The notes under the pieces are model-generated. The model made no database searches. It saw nothing but the letters and a program-made list of their open reading frames with translations, and was not told the DNA's origin. Below, one piece after another: positions 1-7,994 of a DNA stretch of 25,115 bases (its first letter is position 1; each line of letters begins with the position of its first letter). Both the position numbers and the translations under genes were made by a program. The DNA comes from Actinomycetota bacterium (GTDB lineage: Bacteria; Actinomycetota; Thermoleophilia; Gaiellales; Gaiellaceae): contig JAIBJP010000012.1 of the NCBI GenBank assembly GCA_020029625.1, positions 1-25,115 of the forward strand. The letters are read 5' to 3'.

Positions 1-1
1 G

Positions 2-898
2 GCTGGATTGCGACATGGTCGGACGCTCGGGACGCCGCTCGCCTTGGTCGTTCGCAACCGCGACCACGAAAACTGGAAGTGGGGGATGAGTCCGTGGCCG
101 CCCGAGGGCGAGCCAGAGGGCAAAGGCAAGGAGCCGGTCACCCTCCCGCGGCCGGGGCACGCCGACCTGGCCGGCGTCATGAAGTACGGACTGTCCGATG
201 CGCGCGATGCGCTCGAGCGCGCCAGCGCACGTCACACGGCTGCGATCGTCGCGGCGGGCGCGGTCGCGAAGGCGCTCTTGCGCGAGGTCGGAATCGAGGT
301 GGCGGGGCGGGTCGCAACCGAAGATCTGGAACGCCGGATCGACGATGCACGCGCCGAGCGCGACACGGTGGGTGGCGTGGTCGAGGTCGTGGCGCGCGGC
401 GTCCCTCCGGGGCTCGGCTCCTATGCGACGAAGAACGAGCGGCTCGACGCACGCCTCGCCGCTTCGGTGATGGGCACGCAGGCCGTGAAGGGCGTCGAGA
501 TCGGCGCGGGGTTCGCGCTCGCGGAGCTCCGAGGCTCGGAGGCCCACGACGAGATCGTCCGCGACGAGCGGGGCTACCACCGGCAGACGAACCGCGCGGG
601 TGGCATCGAGGCGGGCGTGTCCAACGGCGAGGAGATCGTCGTGCGTGCGGCCATGAAGCCGCTGCCGACGCTCATGCGCCCGTTGCAGTCCGCCGATCTG
701 GAGACCGGCGAGGCCGCCCAGGCCCTCGTCGAGCGGTCCGACGTCGCTGCCGTGGAAGCGCTCGCGGTGGTGGTCGAGGCCTGCGTCGCGTTCGAGCTCG
801 CGCGCGCGGCACGGGACAAGTTCGGCGGCGATGCGCTCGAAGACTTCGTCGGCGCTCACCGCGCCTACCTCGATCGCATCCCGTGGTCGGCGCGCTAG
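2..898 (+). CDS. aroC: Chorismate synthase, 5' end cut by window edge
   Basis: Converts 5-enolpyruvylshikimate-3-phosphate to chorismate with reduced FMN, the last step of the shikimate pathway in the cytosol. The reading frame is open from base 2, and the first visible residues (RHGRTLGTPLAL) match a stretch about 50-60 residues into the family, so the true start lies outside the window. Family signatures seen are the NRDHENW motif, the ASARHTAA segment with its AAGAVAKALL helix, and the NRAGGIEAGVSNGEEI block that belongs to the FMN/substrate site. The C-terminus looks complete. The gene overlaps the following aroK-aroB fusion by 16 bases if that gene starts at GTG 883, which fits one aromatic-biosynthesis operon. 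An apparent TTG start at base 8 is internal and should not be used. Confidence 0.96.
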   Translation, partial: AGLRHGRTLGTPLALVVRNRDHENWKWGMSPWPPEGEPEGKGKEPVTLPRPGHADLAGVMKYGLSDARDALERASARHTAAIVAAGAVAKALLREVGIEVAGRVATEDLERRIDDARAERDTVGGVVEVVARGVPPGLGSYATKNERLDARLAASVMGTQAVKGVEIGAGFALAELRGSEAHDEIVRDERGYHRQTNRAGGIEAGVSNGEEIVVRAAMKPLPTLMRPLQSADLETGEAAQALVERSDVAAVEALAVVVEACVAFELARAARDKFGGDALEDFVGAHRAYLDRIPWSAR

Positions 899-2250
899 GG
901 CGCCACCTGGCGCTCGCCGGCTTCATGGGCGCCGGCAAGACGACGGTCGGCACGAAGGTGGCCGAGCTGATTCACCGGCCGTTCGTGGACCTCGACGCCG
1001 AGATCGAGGCCAGGCACGGGCCCATCCCGGAGCTCTTCGAACAGAGCGAGCCCGAGTTTCGCCGCCTCGAGGAGAACGTGCTGGCCGAGGCCCTCGCCGG
1101 CCCTGACTCCGTCCTCGCGCTGGGCGGGGGCGCCGTGCTCTCCCCCCTCAACCGCGAGCGGCTGAAGGAGCGCGCGTTCACGGTCCACCTCGAGGTCGAC
1201 GTCGACGATGCGTGGGAGCGCGTGCGGGGCTCGAATCGTCCGTTGGCCCGGTCCGAGCACGAGTTTCGGCGACTTTACGAATCGAGGCGCAGTCTCTATG
1301 CCGACACTGCCGAGGCGGCCGCGGTGGATCCCGAAGGCGTGCTGCTCGCGGCACTCGGCATACGGGTCGGGCGCGGAGAGCGCCCAGCGGTGGGCACCGC
1401 CGCCCTGATCGCGGACGAACGCGTGTTGGAGCTCCATCCGCTCGAGGTCGACGGGGAGACGCACCACGTGCCGGCCGGCGAGGCGGCCAAGAGCCTCGAC
1501 GTCGTGGAGCGCCTGCTCGGGGAGCTCGGGCTGAGCCGCGAAGGCACGATCGTCGCCTTCGGCGGCGGCTCGACGACCGACGTGGCCGGGTTCGTGGCGG
1601 CGACGTACCTGCGGGGGATTGCCTGGATCGCCGTACCCACTTCCCTGACCGGGATGGTCGATGCGGCGATCGGGGGCAAGACGGGGATCAACACGGCCGA
1701 GGGGAAGAACCTCGCCGGCTCCTTCCACTTTCCGCAAGCCGTCGTGATCGACCCGGACTATCTGCGCACGCTCCCGGAGGAGGAGAGGCGGGCGGGCATC
1801 GCCGAGGTCGTCAAGACGGGGCTACTGGCCGGACGAGAGGTCTGGAGCCTGCCGGAGGACGAGATGATCCGCGCCTGCGCGGCCTTCAAGGCAGCAGTCG
1901 TCCTCTCGGACCCGTACGAGACGAAGGGGCGCCGCGCGATTCTCAACCTGGGGCATACGTTCGCCCACGCGCTCGAAGCGGGCTCGAGCTATCGGGTGAG
2001 GCACGGCGACGCGGTCGCGCTCGGTCTCCTCGCCGCGCTTCGGCTCTCCGGCCAGGCGACCGACGACGTCGAAGAACTCCTGCGCCCGGAACCGGTCGAA
2101 GCCGATCTCGACGCGGCCTGGGCTGCTCTCAAGCGCGACAAGAAGGGGGAGGGCGTCTTCGTCCTCCTCGAGGCCCCGGGGAAGCCGGTCGTCACGACCG
2201 TTTCGGACGAGGATGCCCGCGCGGCCTTGAGCGCTCTCATCCGGCAGTAG
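883..2250 (+). CDS. aroKB: Bifunctional shikimate kinase / 3-dehydroquinate synthase fusion
   Basis: One 455-residue protein carries two shikimate-pathway enzymes. Residues 1 to about 160 are shikimate kinase (ATP plus shikimate to shikimate-3-phosphate). It has P-loop GFMGAGKT at 13-20, D36/D38 in FVDLD, R60 in the EFRR shikimate site, the GGG loop at 81-83 and lid R119 in NRPL. Residues from about 165 to 455 are 3-dehydroquinate synthase (DAHP to 3-dehydroquinate, NAD and a divalent metal). It has the NAD loop GGGSTTD from 227, K266 in GGKTGIN, and metal ligands E308 (AEVVK), H358 (GHTFAH) and H374 (RHGDAV). The synthase part is about 290 residues, against the usual 340-370, with a short N-terminus and a trimmed loop after AEVVK. 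Start GTG 883 gives a 16-base overlap with aroC and leaves 12 residues before the P-loop; the frame is open much further upstream, but that stretch reads as an Arg-rich shadow of aroC. Confidence 0.93.
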   Translation: MVGALGRHLALAGFMGAGKTTVGTKVAELIHRPFVDLDAEIEARHGPIPELFEQSEPEFRRLEENVLAEALAGPDSVLALGGGAVLSPLNRERLKERAFTVHLEVDVDDAWERVRGSNRPLARSEHEFRRLYESRRSLYADTAEAAAVDPEGVLLAALGIRVGRGERPAVGTAALIADERVLELHPLEVDGETHHVPAGEAAKSLDVVERLLGELGLSREGTIVAFGGGSTTDVAGFVAATYLRGIAWIAVPTSLTGMVDAAIGGKTGINTAEGKNLAGSFHFPQAVVIDPDYLRTLPEEERRAGIAEVVKTGLLAGREVWSLPEDEMIRACAAFKAAVVLSDPYETKGRRAILNLGHTFAHALEAGSSYRVRHGDAVALGLLAALRLSGQATDDVEELLRPEPVEADLDAAWAALKRDKKGEGVFVLLEAPGKPVVTTVSDEDARAALSALIRQ

Positions 2251-2253
2251 ACT
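2248..2253 (+). promoter_or_regulatory. Candidate -10 box of a leaderless aroQ promoter
   Basis: TAGACT lies 7 bases before the GTG start of aroQ, and its first three bases are the stop codon of aroKB. No Shine-Dalgarno is visible before aroQ. A weak -35-like TTGAGC sits at 2227-2232 with a 15-base spacer. The spacing fits a transcript beginning at the start codon. The box matches TANNNT but this is an inference without expression data. Confidence 0.4.
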
Positions 2254-2260
2254 CGCCGCC

Positions 2261-2701
2261 GTGCAGGTGGTCGTCCTCAACGGCGTCAATCTCAACGCTC
2301 TCGCGGATCGCGACTCCGACCTCTACGGAGGGGTGGGCCTCGACGACCTCGAGACCAAGATCTATGCCTGGGGCCGTGAGCTTGGCTGCTCGGTGCGCTG
2401 CCTGCAGACGAACAGCGAGGGTCAGTTCATCGACTGGTGCCACGACGCTCGCAGCTGGGCGAAGGGCGTGATCGTCAACCCCGGTGCCTGGACGCACTAC
2501 AGCTATGCCATTCGTGACGCGCTCGAGCTCTTCAAGGTTCCGGTCGTCGAGGTGCACCTCTCCGACATCGAGAAGCGGGAGGACTGGAGACGCGTGTCCG
2601 TGATCGCGGACGTCGTGACGAAGCGCGTGATCGGCAAGGGCCCCGACGGCTACCGCGAAGCGCTTGTGTTTCTCACGCACAAAGGAAACGACGCCTCTTG
2701 A
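2261..2701 (+). CDS. aroQ: Type II 3-dehydroquinate dehydratase
   Basis: Dehydrates 3-dehydroquinate to 3-dehydroshikimate in the shikimate pathway; the type II enzyme is a small dodecamer. The 146-residue length is typical. Landmarks are VLNGVNLN at the N-terminus, the Arg and Tyr of the flexible active-site loop (DRDSDLYGG), QTNSEGQFIDW, the substrate-binding NPGAWTH, the catalytic His in EVHLSD and the following REDWR. The usual HLSN has become HLSD, a mild divergence, but every catalytic residue I can place is kept. It starts at GTG 2261, ten bases after aroKB, and its stop overlaps the TTG start of the peptidase gene that follows. The order aroC-aroKB-aroQ covers four steps of one pathway. 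Confidence 0.93.
   Translation: MQVVVLNGVNLNALADRDSDLYGGVGLDDLETKIYAWGRELGCSVRCLQTNSEGQFIDWCHDARSWAKGVIVNPGAWTHYSYAIRDALELFKVPVVEVHLSDIEKREDWRRVSVIADVVTKRVIGKGPDGYREALVFLTHKGNDAS
2681..2686 (+). promoter_or_regulatory. Shine-Dalgarno that decides the TTG start of the M24 peptidase
   Basis: AAAGGA lies 11 bases before TTG 2698, inside the end of aroQ. With the TTGA overlap at 2698-2701 it supports the unusual TTG start over later starts. Confidence 0.55.
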
Positions 2702-3753
2702 ACGGCCGCGTCGAGCGGCTGCGAGGGGAGTTCGAGCCGCTCCAGGTCGCATCGTTCCTCGTCTCGAACCCCGTCAATGTGCGCTACCTGACCGGCTTCG
2801 AGAGCTCGAACGCCTTTGTACTCGTGGAACACAAGCGAGTCTTGTTGCTGACGGACGGGCGCTACATCGAGGCGGCGAGGGGGCTGGAGGGAGTCGAGGC
2901 TGTGCTCGTCGACCGCGAGTTCGGGCCGGGGGTCGTTGCCGCGCTCTCGCAGCTCGCCGCCGGCCCTGTCGCGTTCGAGGCAGACCACCTCACCGCAGCG
3001 CGACACACAGTGCTCGCCGCCGCGGGCCTCGAGCTCGTTGGGACGGTGGCGGTCGTCCTGGGCCTCCGCGCGGTCAAGGAGCCGGCGGAGCTGGAGGAGA
3101 TTCGCCGCGCCGCCCGCATTCTCAACGACGTCTACGAGCGGTTGGCCGCGGAGAGCCTCGTCGGGCGGACGGAGAAGGAGGTCGCCTGGTGGTTCGAGCG
3201 CGCGCTGCACGAGGGAGGCGCCGACGCGCTCGCCTTCGACGTCTCGGTGGCGAGCGGTCCGAACGCTGCATATCCCCACCACCACACGGGCGCTCGGAAG
3301 ATCGGCGTGGGGGAGACGGTCGTCGTCGACGCGGGCGCGAAGGTGGACGGCTACTGCTCCGACTGCACCCGCACCTTCGCGACGGGTCCCCTCCCCGGCG
3401 ACCTTCGCCGCGCTTATGCCGCTTGCCGTTCGGCCCAGGAGGCGTCCCTCGCCGCGGTCCGTGCGGGCGCGGACGCCCGCGGGCTCGACGAGATCGCGCG
3501 CCGGGAGTTGGAGGAAAGCGGCTTCGACGTCCTGCACGGTCTGGGCCACGGGGTGGGACTCGAGGTGCACGAGTTGCCTGTCATGAGGCCGACCGCCTCG
3601 GGCTCCGTCGAGCGGGCGAACGTCGTCACCGTGGAGCCGGGCGTCTACCTCGACGGGCAAGGCGGCGTGCGGATCGAGGACCTCGTGATCGTGACCGCGA
3701 ACGGGGCCGAGGTGCTGACACCGTTCACCAAGGAGCTGTTGACGCTGGACTAA
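2698..3753 (+). CDS. pepQ: M24-family Xaa-Pro aminopeptidase/dipeptidase
   Basis: Metallopeptidase of the creatinase/prolidase fold that removes residues before proline from peptides; it is expected in the cytosol. The 351 residues hold an N-terminal creatinase-like domain (about 1-120, with NVRYLTGF and LLLTDGRYIEAA) and a C-terminal pita-bread domain. The five metal ligands are all present: D211 and D222 (VVDAG, CSDCTRTF), H284 (GLGHGVGLEVHE), E313 (TVEPGVY) and E327 (RIEDLV). The catalytic pocket segment PHHHTG also matches. Start TTG 2698 overlaps the aroQ stop by four bases and has an AAAGGA ribosome site. Sequence alone does not separate aminopeptidase P from prolidase; the length fits the short PepQ/YqhT-like proteins found beside efp in many Gram-positive genomes. 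Confidence 0.92.
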   Translation: MNGRVERLRGEFEPLQVASFLVSNPVNVRYLTGFESSNAFVLVEHKRVLLLTDGRYIEAARGLEGVEAVLVDREFGPGVVAALSQLAAGPVAFEADHLTAARHTVLAAAGLELVGTVAVVLGLRAVKEPAELEEIRRAARILNDVYERLAAESLVGRTEKEVAWWFERALHEGGADALAFDVSVASGPNAAYPHHHTGARKIGVGETVVVDAGAKVDGYCSDCTRTFATGPLPGDLRRAYAACRSAQEASLAAVRAGADARGLDEIARRELEESGFDVLHGLGHGVGLEVHELPVMRPTASGSVERANVVTVEPGVYLDGQGGVRIEDLVIVTANGAEVLTPFTKELLTLD

Positions 3754-3756
3754 ACT
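3751..3756 (+). promoter_or_regulatory. Candidate -10 box of a leaderless efp promoter
   Basis: TAAACT begins with the stop codon of the peptidase gene and ends 9 bases before GTG 3766 of efp. There is no Shine-Dalgarno in the 12-base gap. This would let efp be expressed separately from the operon. No clear -35 is seen. Confidence 0.4.
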
Positions 3757-3765
3757 CTCGGCGCC

Positions 3766-4332
3766 GTGGCCGAGACGGTCTCCACGAATCAGTTCCGAAA
3801 CGGAATGCACGTCGAGCTCGACGGGCAGGTCTGGCGCATCGTCGAATTCCAGCACGTGAAGCCCGGGAAGGGCGGCGCGTTCGTCCGGACGAAGCTCAAG
3901 AACCTCGATTCTGGTGCCGTCGTCGAGCGCACGTTCCGGGCGGGGGAAAAGATGCCGCGCGTGCACACCGAGACGAAGAGCGTCCAGTACCTCTACGACG
4001 CCGGCGACGAGGTCGTGTTCATGGACACGGACAACTACGAGCAGATCTCCCTGCCGCACGGCGAGCTGGAGGCCGAGCTCCCGTTCATGCAGCCCTCGAG
4101 CTCGGTGATGCTCCTGATGGTGGATGGTCGTCCATCGGGCGTGGACCTGCCGGCAGCGGTGGAGCTTTCCGTCGTCGAGACCGAGCCCGGCGTCAAGGGC
4201 GACACCGTCTCCAATGTGACGAAGCCGGCGACGCTCGAAACCGGGGCCGTAGTCCAGGTGCCGCTGTTCGTGAACGTGGGCGACCGGGTCAAGGTCGACA
4301 CGCGCGAGCGCCGCTACATCTCGCGGGCATAG
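3766..4332 (+). CDS. efp: Translation elongation factor P
   Basis: Binds the ribosome between the P and E sites and rescues stalling at polyproline stretches. The 188-residue length and three-domain layout are typical: an N-terminal KOW-like domain (about 1-65) and two OB domains, ending in the family signature near NVGDRVKVDTRERRYISR. The tip of domain I reads KPGKGGAF, with K35 at the position modified in other bacteria. No modification enzyme gene (EpmA, EarP or similar) lies in the window, so the modification state is unknown. It starts at GTG 3766, 12 bases after the peptidase stop. The pairing of an M24 peptidase with efp is widely conserved. Confidence 0.96.
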   Translation: MAETVSTNQFRNGMHVELDGQVWRIVEFQHVKPGKGGAFVRTKLKNLDSGAVVERTFRAGEKMPRVHTETKSVQYLYDAGDEVVFMDTDNYEQISLPHGELEAELPFMQPSSSVMLLMVDGRPSGVDLPAAVELSVVETEPGVKGDTVSNVTKPATLETGAVVQVPLFVNVGDRVKVDTRERRYISRA

Positions 4333-4341
4333 CCGAACACC

Positions 4342-6156
4342 ATGCCCGCGCTCGTCGATACGACCATCAGGCTCCTCTCACAGGAGCCGCTCGCGGCGCG
4401 GATGCAGGGGTCGAGCGTCCTCGAGCTTGCCGGCGTACTCGACAAGGCCGGCTTCTCCTGCCTCGAGGTCTCGGGCGGCGGCTGCTTCGAATGGGCCGTT
4501 CGGCGCGGCGTCGAAAGCCCCTGGGAGCGCATCAGGGCCATCCGCTCGCGTTGCTCGACACCGCTGGGAATTGCGCTGCGCGGCCGCTTCCTCGTCGGTT
4601 CGCGACCGCTTTCGCGCGACCTCGTCCGTCGTTTCGTCGAGAGCGCCGCCGCTAGCGGCATCGACGTCTTCCGGCTCCACGATCCCCTGAACGACCTTGC
4701 GAACCTTCGGGAGGCCGCCCAGGCGATTCGGGCCGCGGAAAAGGAGCTTGCCGTCGGGCTCGTGCACAGCCCGGGTCCCACCGGCGAAACCGAGGTCTTG
4801 CTCGAGCGGGCGCAGCGTCTCGAGGAGCTGGGCGCGTCGCGCGTCCTTCTCCACGATCCCGCGGGCTCGCTCGATCCAGCCCAGGCGAGGGAGCTGGTCG
4901 AGAGCCTCGGGCAGGCGAGCGGCCTACCCGTCGGCCTCCATTGCCAGGGCTCCGGAGGTGCGGCCCTCGCTGCGGCACTGGAGGCAGCCCGAGCCGGCGC
5001 AGCGCTGGTCGCGTGCGCGCTCTATCCGGTCGCCCTCTCCCTTCACCGGGTCTCGGCGGAATCGTTGACGCAGTCTCTGAGGGGACTCGGGCTCGACACC
5101 GGCGTGGACGTCGACATCCTCTGGAAGGGGTCGGAGTTGGTGGACGAGGCGCTCGGGGACGAGCCGGTTCCGCCCCTCTCGCCCCGCGTCGCCGTGCGTG
5201 CGGCCGAGCACCGGCTCCCGGCAGGTCTCGTGGCCGAGCTCGATCAGCATCTGCGGGCGCGCGGGGTCGCAGACCGGCTCGACGACGTGCTTCAGGAGCT
5301 GAATGAGATCAGGCGGGAGTCGGGCTGGCCACCGCTCGCCTCTCCGATCGGGCAGATCCTCGGCTCGCAGGCCCTGCTCCACGTGCTGTCCGCGCAGCGC
5401 TGGCACATCGTGGTGGACGAGCTTCGCGACCTCATCGAGGGACGCTACGGAAGTCCCCCGAGCGAGGTCGATCCCATGGTCAAGCGCGCCGTCCAGCTCA
5501 TCGCCGACGGCTCGTCGCGAACGGACGAACCTCCACAGGAGATCGAGGAGCTTCGCGAGGAGGCCGAGGGGATCGCATCGAGCGAGGAAGAACTCTTGCT
5601 GCTCGCTCTCTTCGGCGAGGAGGCCGAGCCGCTACTCCAGTCGATCCGGAGCCGCGGGACGGAGCCCGAGTCCCTCGCGGGCGCAGGGCTCGAGCGGCGC
5701 GAGACGGAGCGGATCCGCGAGATCATCAGGATCGTTCAAGAGACCGGCATCGGCGAGGTGACGATCGAGGAGGGCGAGACACGGATCACGATCCGGCGGA
5801 GCGACGAGGGCGCCGAGGTCCCGGTCGTGGGCGTTCAGTCCGGCGGGAGTGCAGCCGAGCCCGACCTCCCACCCATCGTTCCCGGTGACGACGTCATCCG
5901 GATCGAAGCGCCGATGGTGGGGACTTTCTACAGCGCGCCCGAGCCGGGGGCCGATCCCTTCGTGCAGGAGGGCGACCCGGTCGCCCCCGGCCAGACACTG
6001 GGCATCCTCGAGGCGATGAAGTTGATGAACGAGGTGAAGGCGGAGGTCGAGGCGACTGTTCGCCGAATCTGCGTCGAGAATGCGCAGGCGGTGCAATACG
6101 GCGATCTTCTGTTCGAGCTGGAGCCGCTGAACGGGCGCCCGCTCGACGCCCTCTAA
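4342..6156 (+). CDS. accB: Biotin carboxyl carrier protein fused to a degenerate carboxyltransferase (OadA/PYC-like) domain
   Basis: This 604-residue protein combines two parts. Residues 1 to about 440 match the carboxyltransferase region of oxaloacetate decarboxylase alpha and pyruvate carboxylase, including the helical PYC_OADA part (PLASPIGQILGSQ, RYGSPPSEVDP, SSEEELLLLALF). Residues from about 455 to 604 are a complete AccB: the N-terminal IREIIRIVQETGIGE segment, a Pro-rich linker, APMVGTFY, and the biotin site EAMKLMNE with K560. In the first part the catalytic residues are mostly gone. The usual RDAHQ is R10-L-L-S-Q14, the carbamylated Lys of KDMAG is H171, HTH is H200-C-Q202, and the carboxyl-transferring Thr aligns with L234. 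Three of four metal ligands and the Thr are lost, so this domain is probably not an active carboxyltransferase. With accC next door, the carrier part most likely serves acetyl-CoA or another acyl-CoA carboxylase. The start ATG 4342 is ten bases after efp. Confidence 0.85.
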   Translation: MPALVDTTIRLLSQEPLAARMQGSSVLELAGVLDKAGFSCLEVSGGGCFEWAVRRGVESPWERIRAIRSRCSTPLGIALRGRFLVGSRPLSRDLVRRFVESAAASGIDVFRLHDPLNDLANLREAAQAIRAAEKELAVGLVHSPGPTGETEVLLERAQRLEELGASRVLLHDPAGSLDPAQARELVESLGQASGLPVGLHCQGSGGAALAAALEAARAGAALVACALYPVALSLHRVSAESLTQSLRGLGLDTGVDVDILWKGSELVDEALGDEPVPPLSPRVAVRAAEHRLPAGLVAELDQHLRARGVADRLDDVLQELNEIRRESGWPPLASPIGQILGSQALLHVLSAQRWHIVVDELRDLIEGRYGSPPSEVDPMVKRAVQLIADGSSRTDEPPQEIEELREEAEGIASSEEELLLLALFGEEAEPLLQSIRSRGTEPESLAGAGLERRETERIREIIRIVQETGIGEVTIEEGETRITIRRSDEGAEVPVVGVQSGGSAAEPDLPPIVPGDDVIRIEAPMVGTFYSAPEPGADPFVQEGDPVAPGQTLGILEAMKLMNEVKAEVEATVRRICVENAQAVQYGDLLFELEPLNGRPLDAL

Positions 6157-6267
6157 CGTGTCCGGACGGGACGGGTTGCCCCCGGGGCCGCCGCGGTCCT
6201 CCCTCCGCCTCGAGCGTACTGCGAAAAAGCGCGCCCGCGCGTCGCGCATCGTCGAGAGAGAGCGCCG

Positions 6268-7623
6268 GTGTTCACGCGCGTCCTGATCGCCAACCGCGGC
6301 GAGGTCGCCGTCCGCATCATCCGCGCCTGCCGCGAGCTCGGCGTCGAGGCGGTCGCGGTCTACTCGACCGCCGACCGCGACGCGCTCCACGTTCGCCTGG
6401 CCGACCAGGCCGTCCACATCGGCCCCCCGCCGCCGGCCGACAGCTATCTGAAGATCCCGTCACTCATCGCCGCTGGTACCACGACGGGCTGCGACGCCAT
6501 TCACCCGGGGTGGGGGTTCCTGGCCGAGAACGCGGCCTTTGCCGCTGCCTGCGAGGACAACGATCTCGTCTTCATCGGGCCGCGCCCTGACACGATCGAG
6601 ACGATGGGAGACAAGGTCGCGGCCAAGGCGGCCATGGCTGCGGCCGGTCTGCCGCTCGTCCCCGGCTCGAACGGAGCGACCGGTTTCTCGCAGGCCAAGA
6701 AGCTTGCCATGGAGATCGGCTTCCCCGTGCTCCTCAAAGCGGCGGCCGGGGGCGGCGGGCGGGGCATGCGGCTGGTCGAGTCGCCCGCAGACCTCGAGGC
6801 CGCTTTCCAGACGGCCGCGTCCGAGGCCCAGGCGGCCTTTTCGGACGGCTCGCTCTACGTCGAGAAGGCTGTCGTCGGAGCCCGTCACGTCGAGATTCAG
6901 GTTCTGGGGGACGGTGAGGGCGGCGTCCTGACGCTCGGGGAGCGGGACTGCTCGATCCAGCGCCGCCACCAAAAGCTCATCGAGGAGGCCCCTTCCCCTG
7001 CTGTCTCCAACAGCCTTCGCGCCGAGATGGAGGACGCGGCACGCCGCGCCTGCGAGTCGCTTCGCTACCGAGGGGCAGGGACGCTCGAGTTCCTCCTCGA
7101 CGCAGAGGGCCACTTCTCCTTCATCGAGATGAATACGCGGCTCCAGGTCGAGCATCCGGTCACCGAGCTGGTCACAGGCGTCGACGTGGTCAGAGCCCAA
7201 CTCGGCGTGGCGGCCGAGGAGGGGCTGCCCGCCAAGGGCGCCGTCCCATTGCGCGGTCATGCGATCGAGTTTCGAATCAACGCCGAGGATCCCGCCCGTA
7301 ACTTTCTGCCTGCGCCGGGAACGATCGCACGGTTCCAGCCGCCCCTCGGCCCGGGAGTCCGAGTCGACACGCATGTCTTCGACGGGTACACGGTCCCTGC
7401 GTTCTACGACTCGCTGCTCGCCAAGGTCATCGTGTGGGCGGAGGATCGGCCGGCGGCGATCGCTCGCGCGCGGCGCGCCCTGTCAGAATTCGACGTCGAG
7501 GGCGTCCCTACGACGAAAGCTCTGGCCATGGACATCATCGAAACGGAAGGCTTCACGAGCGGCGCCTACACGACCGCATTTCTCGCCGAAACCGACCTCG
7601 CCGCCCTCGGGGCTCGCTCGTGA
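6268..7623 (+). CDS. accC: Biotin carboxylase subunit of acyl-CoA carboxylase
   Basis: ATP-dependent carboxylation of the biotin carried by the carrier protein, using bicarbonate, as the first half-reaction of acetyl-CoA carboxylase. The 451 residues match the family length (about 445-450). The N-terminal domain starts FTRVLIANRGEVAVRI; the ATP-grasp domain has the Gly-rich loop KAAAGGGGRGMR from K157 and the MNTRLQVEHPVTE motif with R291 and E295; the C-terminal domain has the HAIEFRINAEDP segment. All core catalytic positions I can check are intact. A gap of 111 bases separates it from the carrier gene, where I see no clear terminator, only GC-rich sequence and a purine tract (GAGAGAGAG) just before GTG 6268 that may serve ribosome binding. 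No carboxyltransferase subunit gene (accA, accD or pccB type) lies in the window. Confidence 0.95.
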   Translation: MFTRVLIANRGEVAVRIIRACRELGVEAVAVYSTADRDALHVRLADQAVHIGPPPPADSYLKIPSLIAAGTTTGCDAIHPGWGFLAENAAFAAACEDNDLVFIGPRPDTIETMGDKVAAKAAMAAAGLPLVPGSNGATGFSQAKKLAMEIGFPVLLKAAAGGGGRGMRLVESPADLEAAFQTAASEAQAAFSDGSLYVEKAVVGARHVEIQVLGDGEGGVLTLGERDCSIQRRHQKLIEEAPSPAVSNSLRAEMEDAARRACESLRYRGAGTLEFLLDAEGHFSFIEMNTRLQVEHPVTELVTGVDVVRAQLGVAAEEGLPAKGAVPLRGHAIEFRINAEDPARNFLPAPGTIARFQPPLGPGVRVDTHVFDGYTVPAFYDSLLAKVIVWAEDRPAAIARARRALSEFDVEGVPTTKALAMDIIETEGFTSGAYTTAFLAETDLAALGARS

Positions 7624-7994
7624 GCCGCAAGTCGGCGCGTCGCGACGCTCTCTTCGTCCTCTACCAGTGGGACGTCACCGGAACCCCGCTCGCCTCGCTT
7701 CACGAGGGCGAGCTCGATCCCTATGCCCAGGAGCTCGTCAACGGTGTCTCGGCCGAGGCAGTCGAGCTCGACGCCCGCATCAACGATGCTTCGAGCGACT
7801 GGAGCGCCGACAGGCTCGGCGCCCTGGAGCGGAACATCCTCCGGATCGCCCTCTGGGAGCTGGAACGCGACGACGTGCCGCTCGAAGCGGCCATCGACGA
7901 GGCGGTCTCGCTCGCGAAGCGTTACTCCTCCGAGGATGCGGGGCGCCTGGTGAACGGCATCCTCGGGCGCGTCGTTCGGGAGGCGGCGCATTGA
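7620..7994 (+). CDS. nusB: Transcription antitermination factor NusB
   Basis: Small RNA-binding factor that, with NusE (S10), binds boxA RNA and supports antitermination of rRNA operons. The 124 residues fit the all-helical fold: an N-terminal Arg-rich helix (SRKSARRDALFVLYQWD), a middle helix around LVNGVSAE, and the conserved C-terminal blocks LERNILRIALWEL, PLEAAIDEAVSLAKRY and GRLVNGILGRV. It is slightly shorter than the usual 130-145 residues. I chose GTG 7620, which overlaps the accC stop in a GTGA junction and begins right at the family N-terminus; the frame is open further upstream but without homology. Confidence 0.94.
   Translation: MSRKSARRDALFVLYQWDVTGTPLASLHEGELDPYAQELVNGVSAEAVELDARINDASSDWSADRLGALERNILRIALWELERDDVPLEAAIDEAVSLAKRYSSEDAGRLVNGILGRVVREAAH

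Noticed and set aside
79..882. Long N-terminal extension of the aroK-aroB frame
   Set aside because: Translation is Arg-rich and without homology, and overlaps the real aroC frame throughout; the kinase P-loop sits correctly after GTG 883.
2650..4059. Long - strand ORF of 469 codons opposite the M24 peptidase and efp
   Set aside because: Its product is rich in Arg, His, Asp and Val with no family motif, and it lies opposite two clearly real genes. Very high GC at third positions leaves opposite frames open.
2664..4655. + strand ORF of 663 codons in another frame over the M24 peptidase and efp
   Set aside because: Arg/Gly-rich low-complexity product typical of a shifted frame in GC-rich DNA; the true frame has all metal ligands.
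6157..6267. Gap between the carrier fusion and accC as a riboswitch or terminator
   Set aside because: Only 111 GC-rich bases with no clear hairpin plus T-run and no conserved aptamer pattern that I can recognise.
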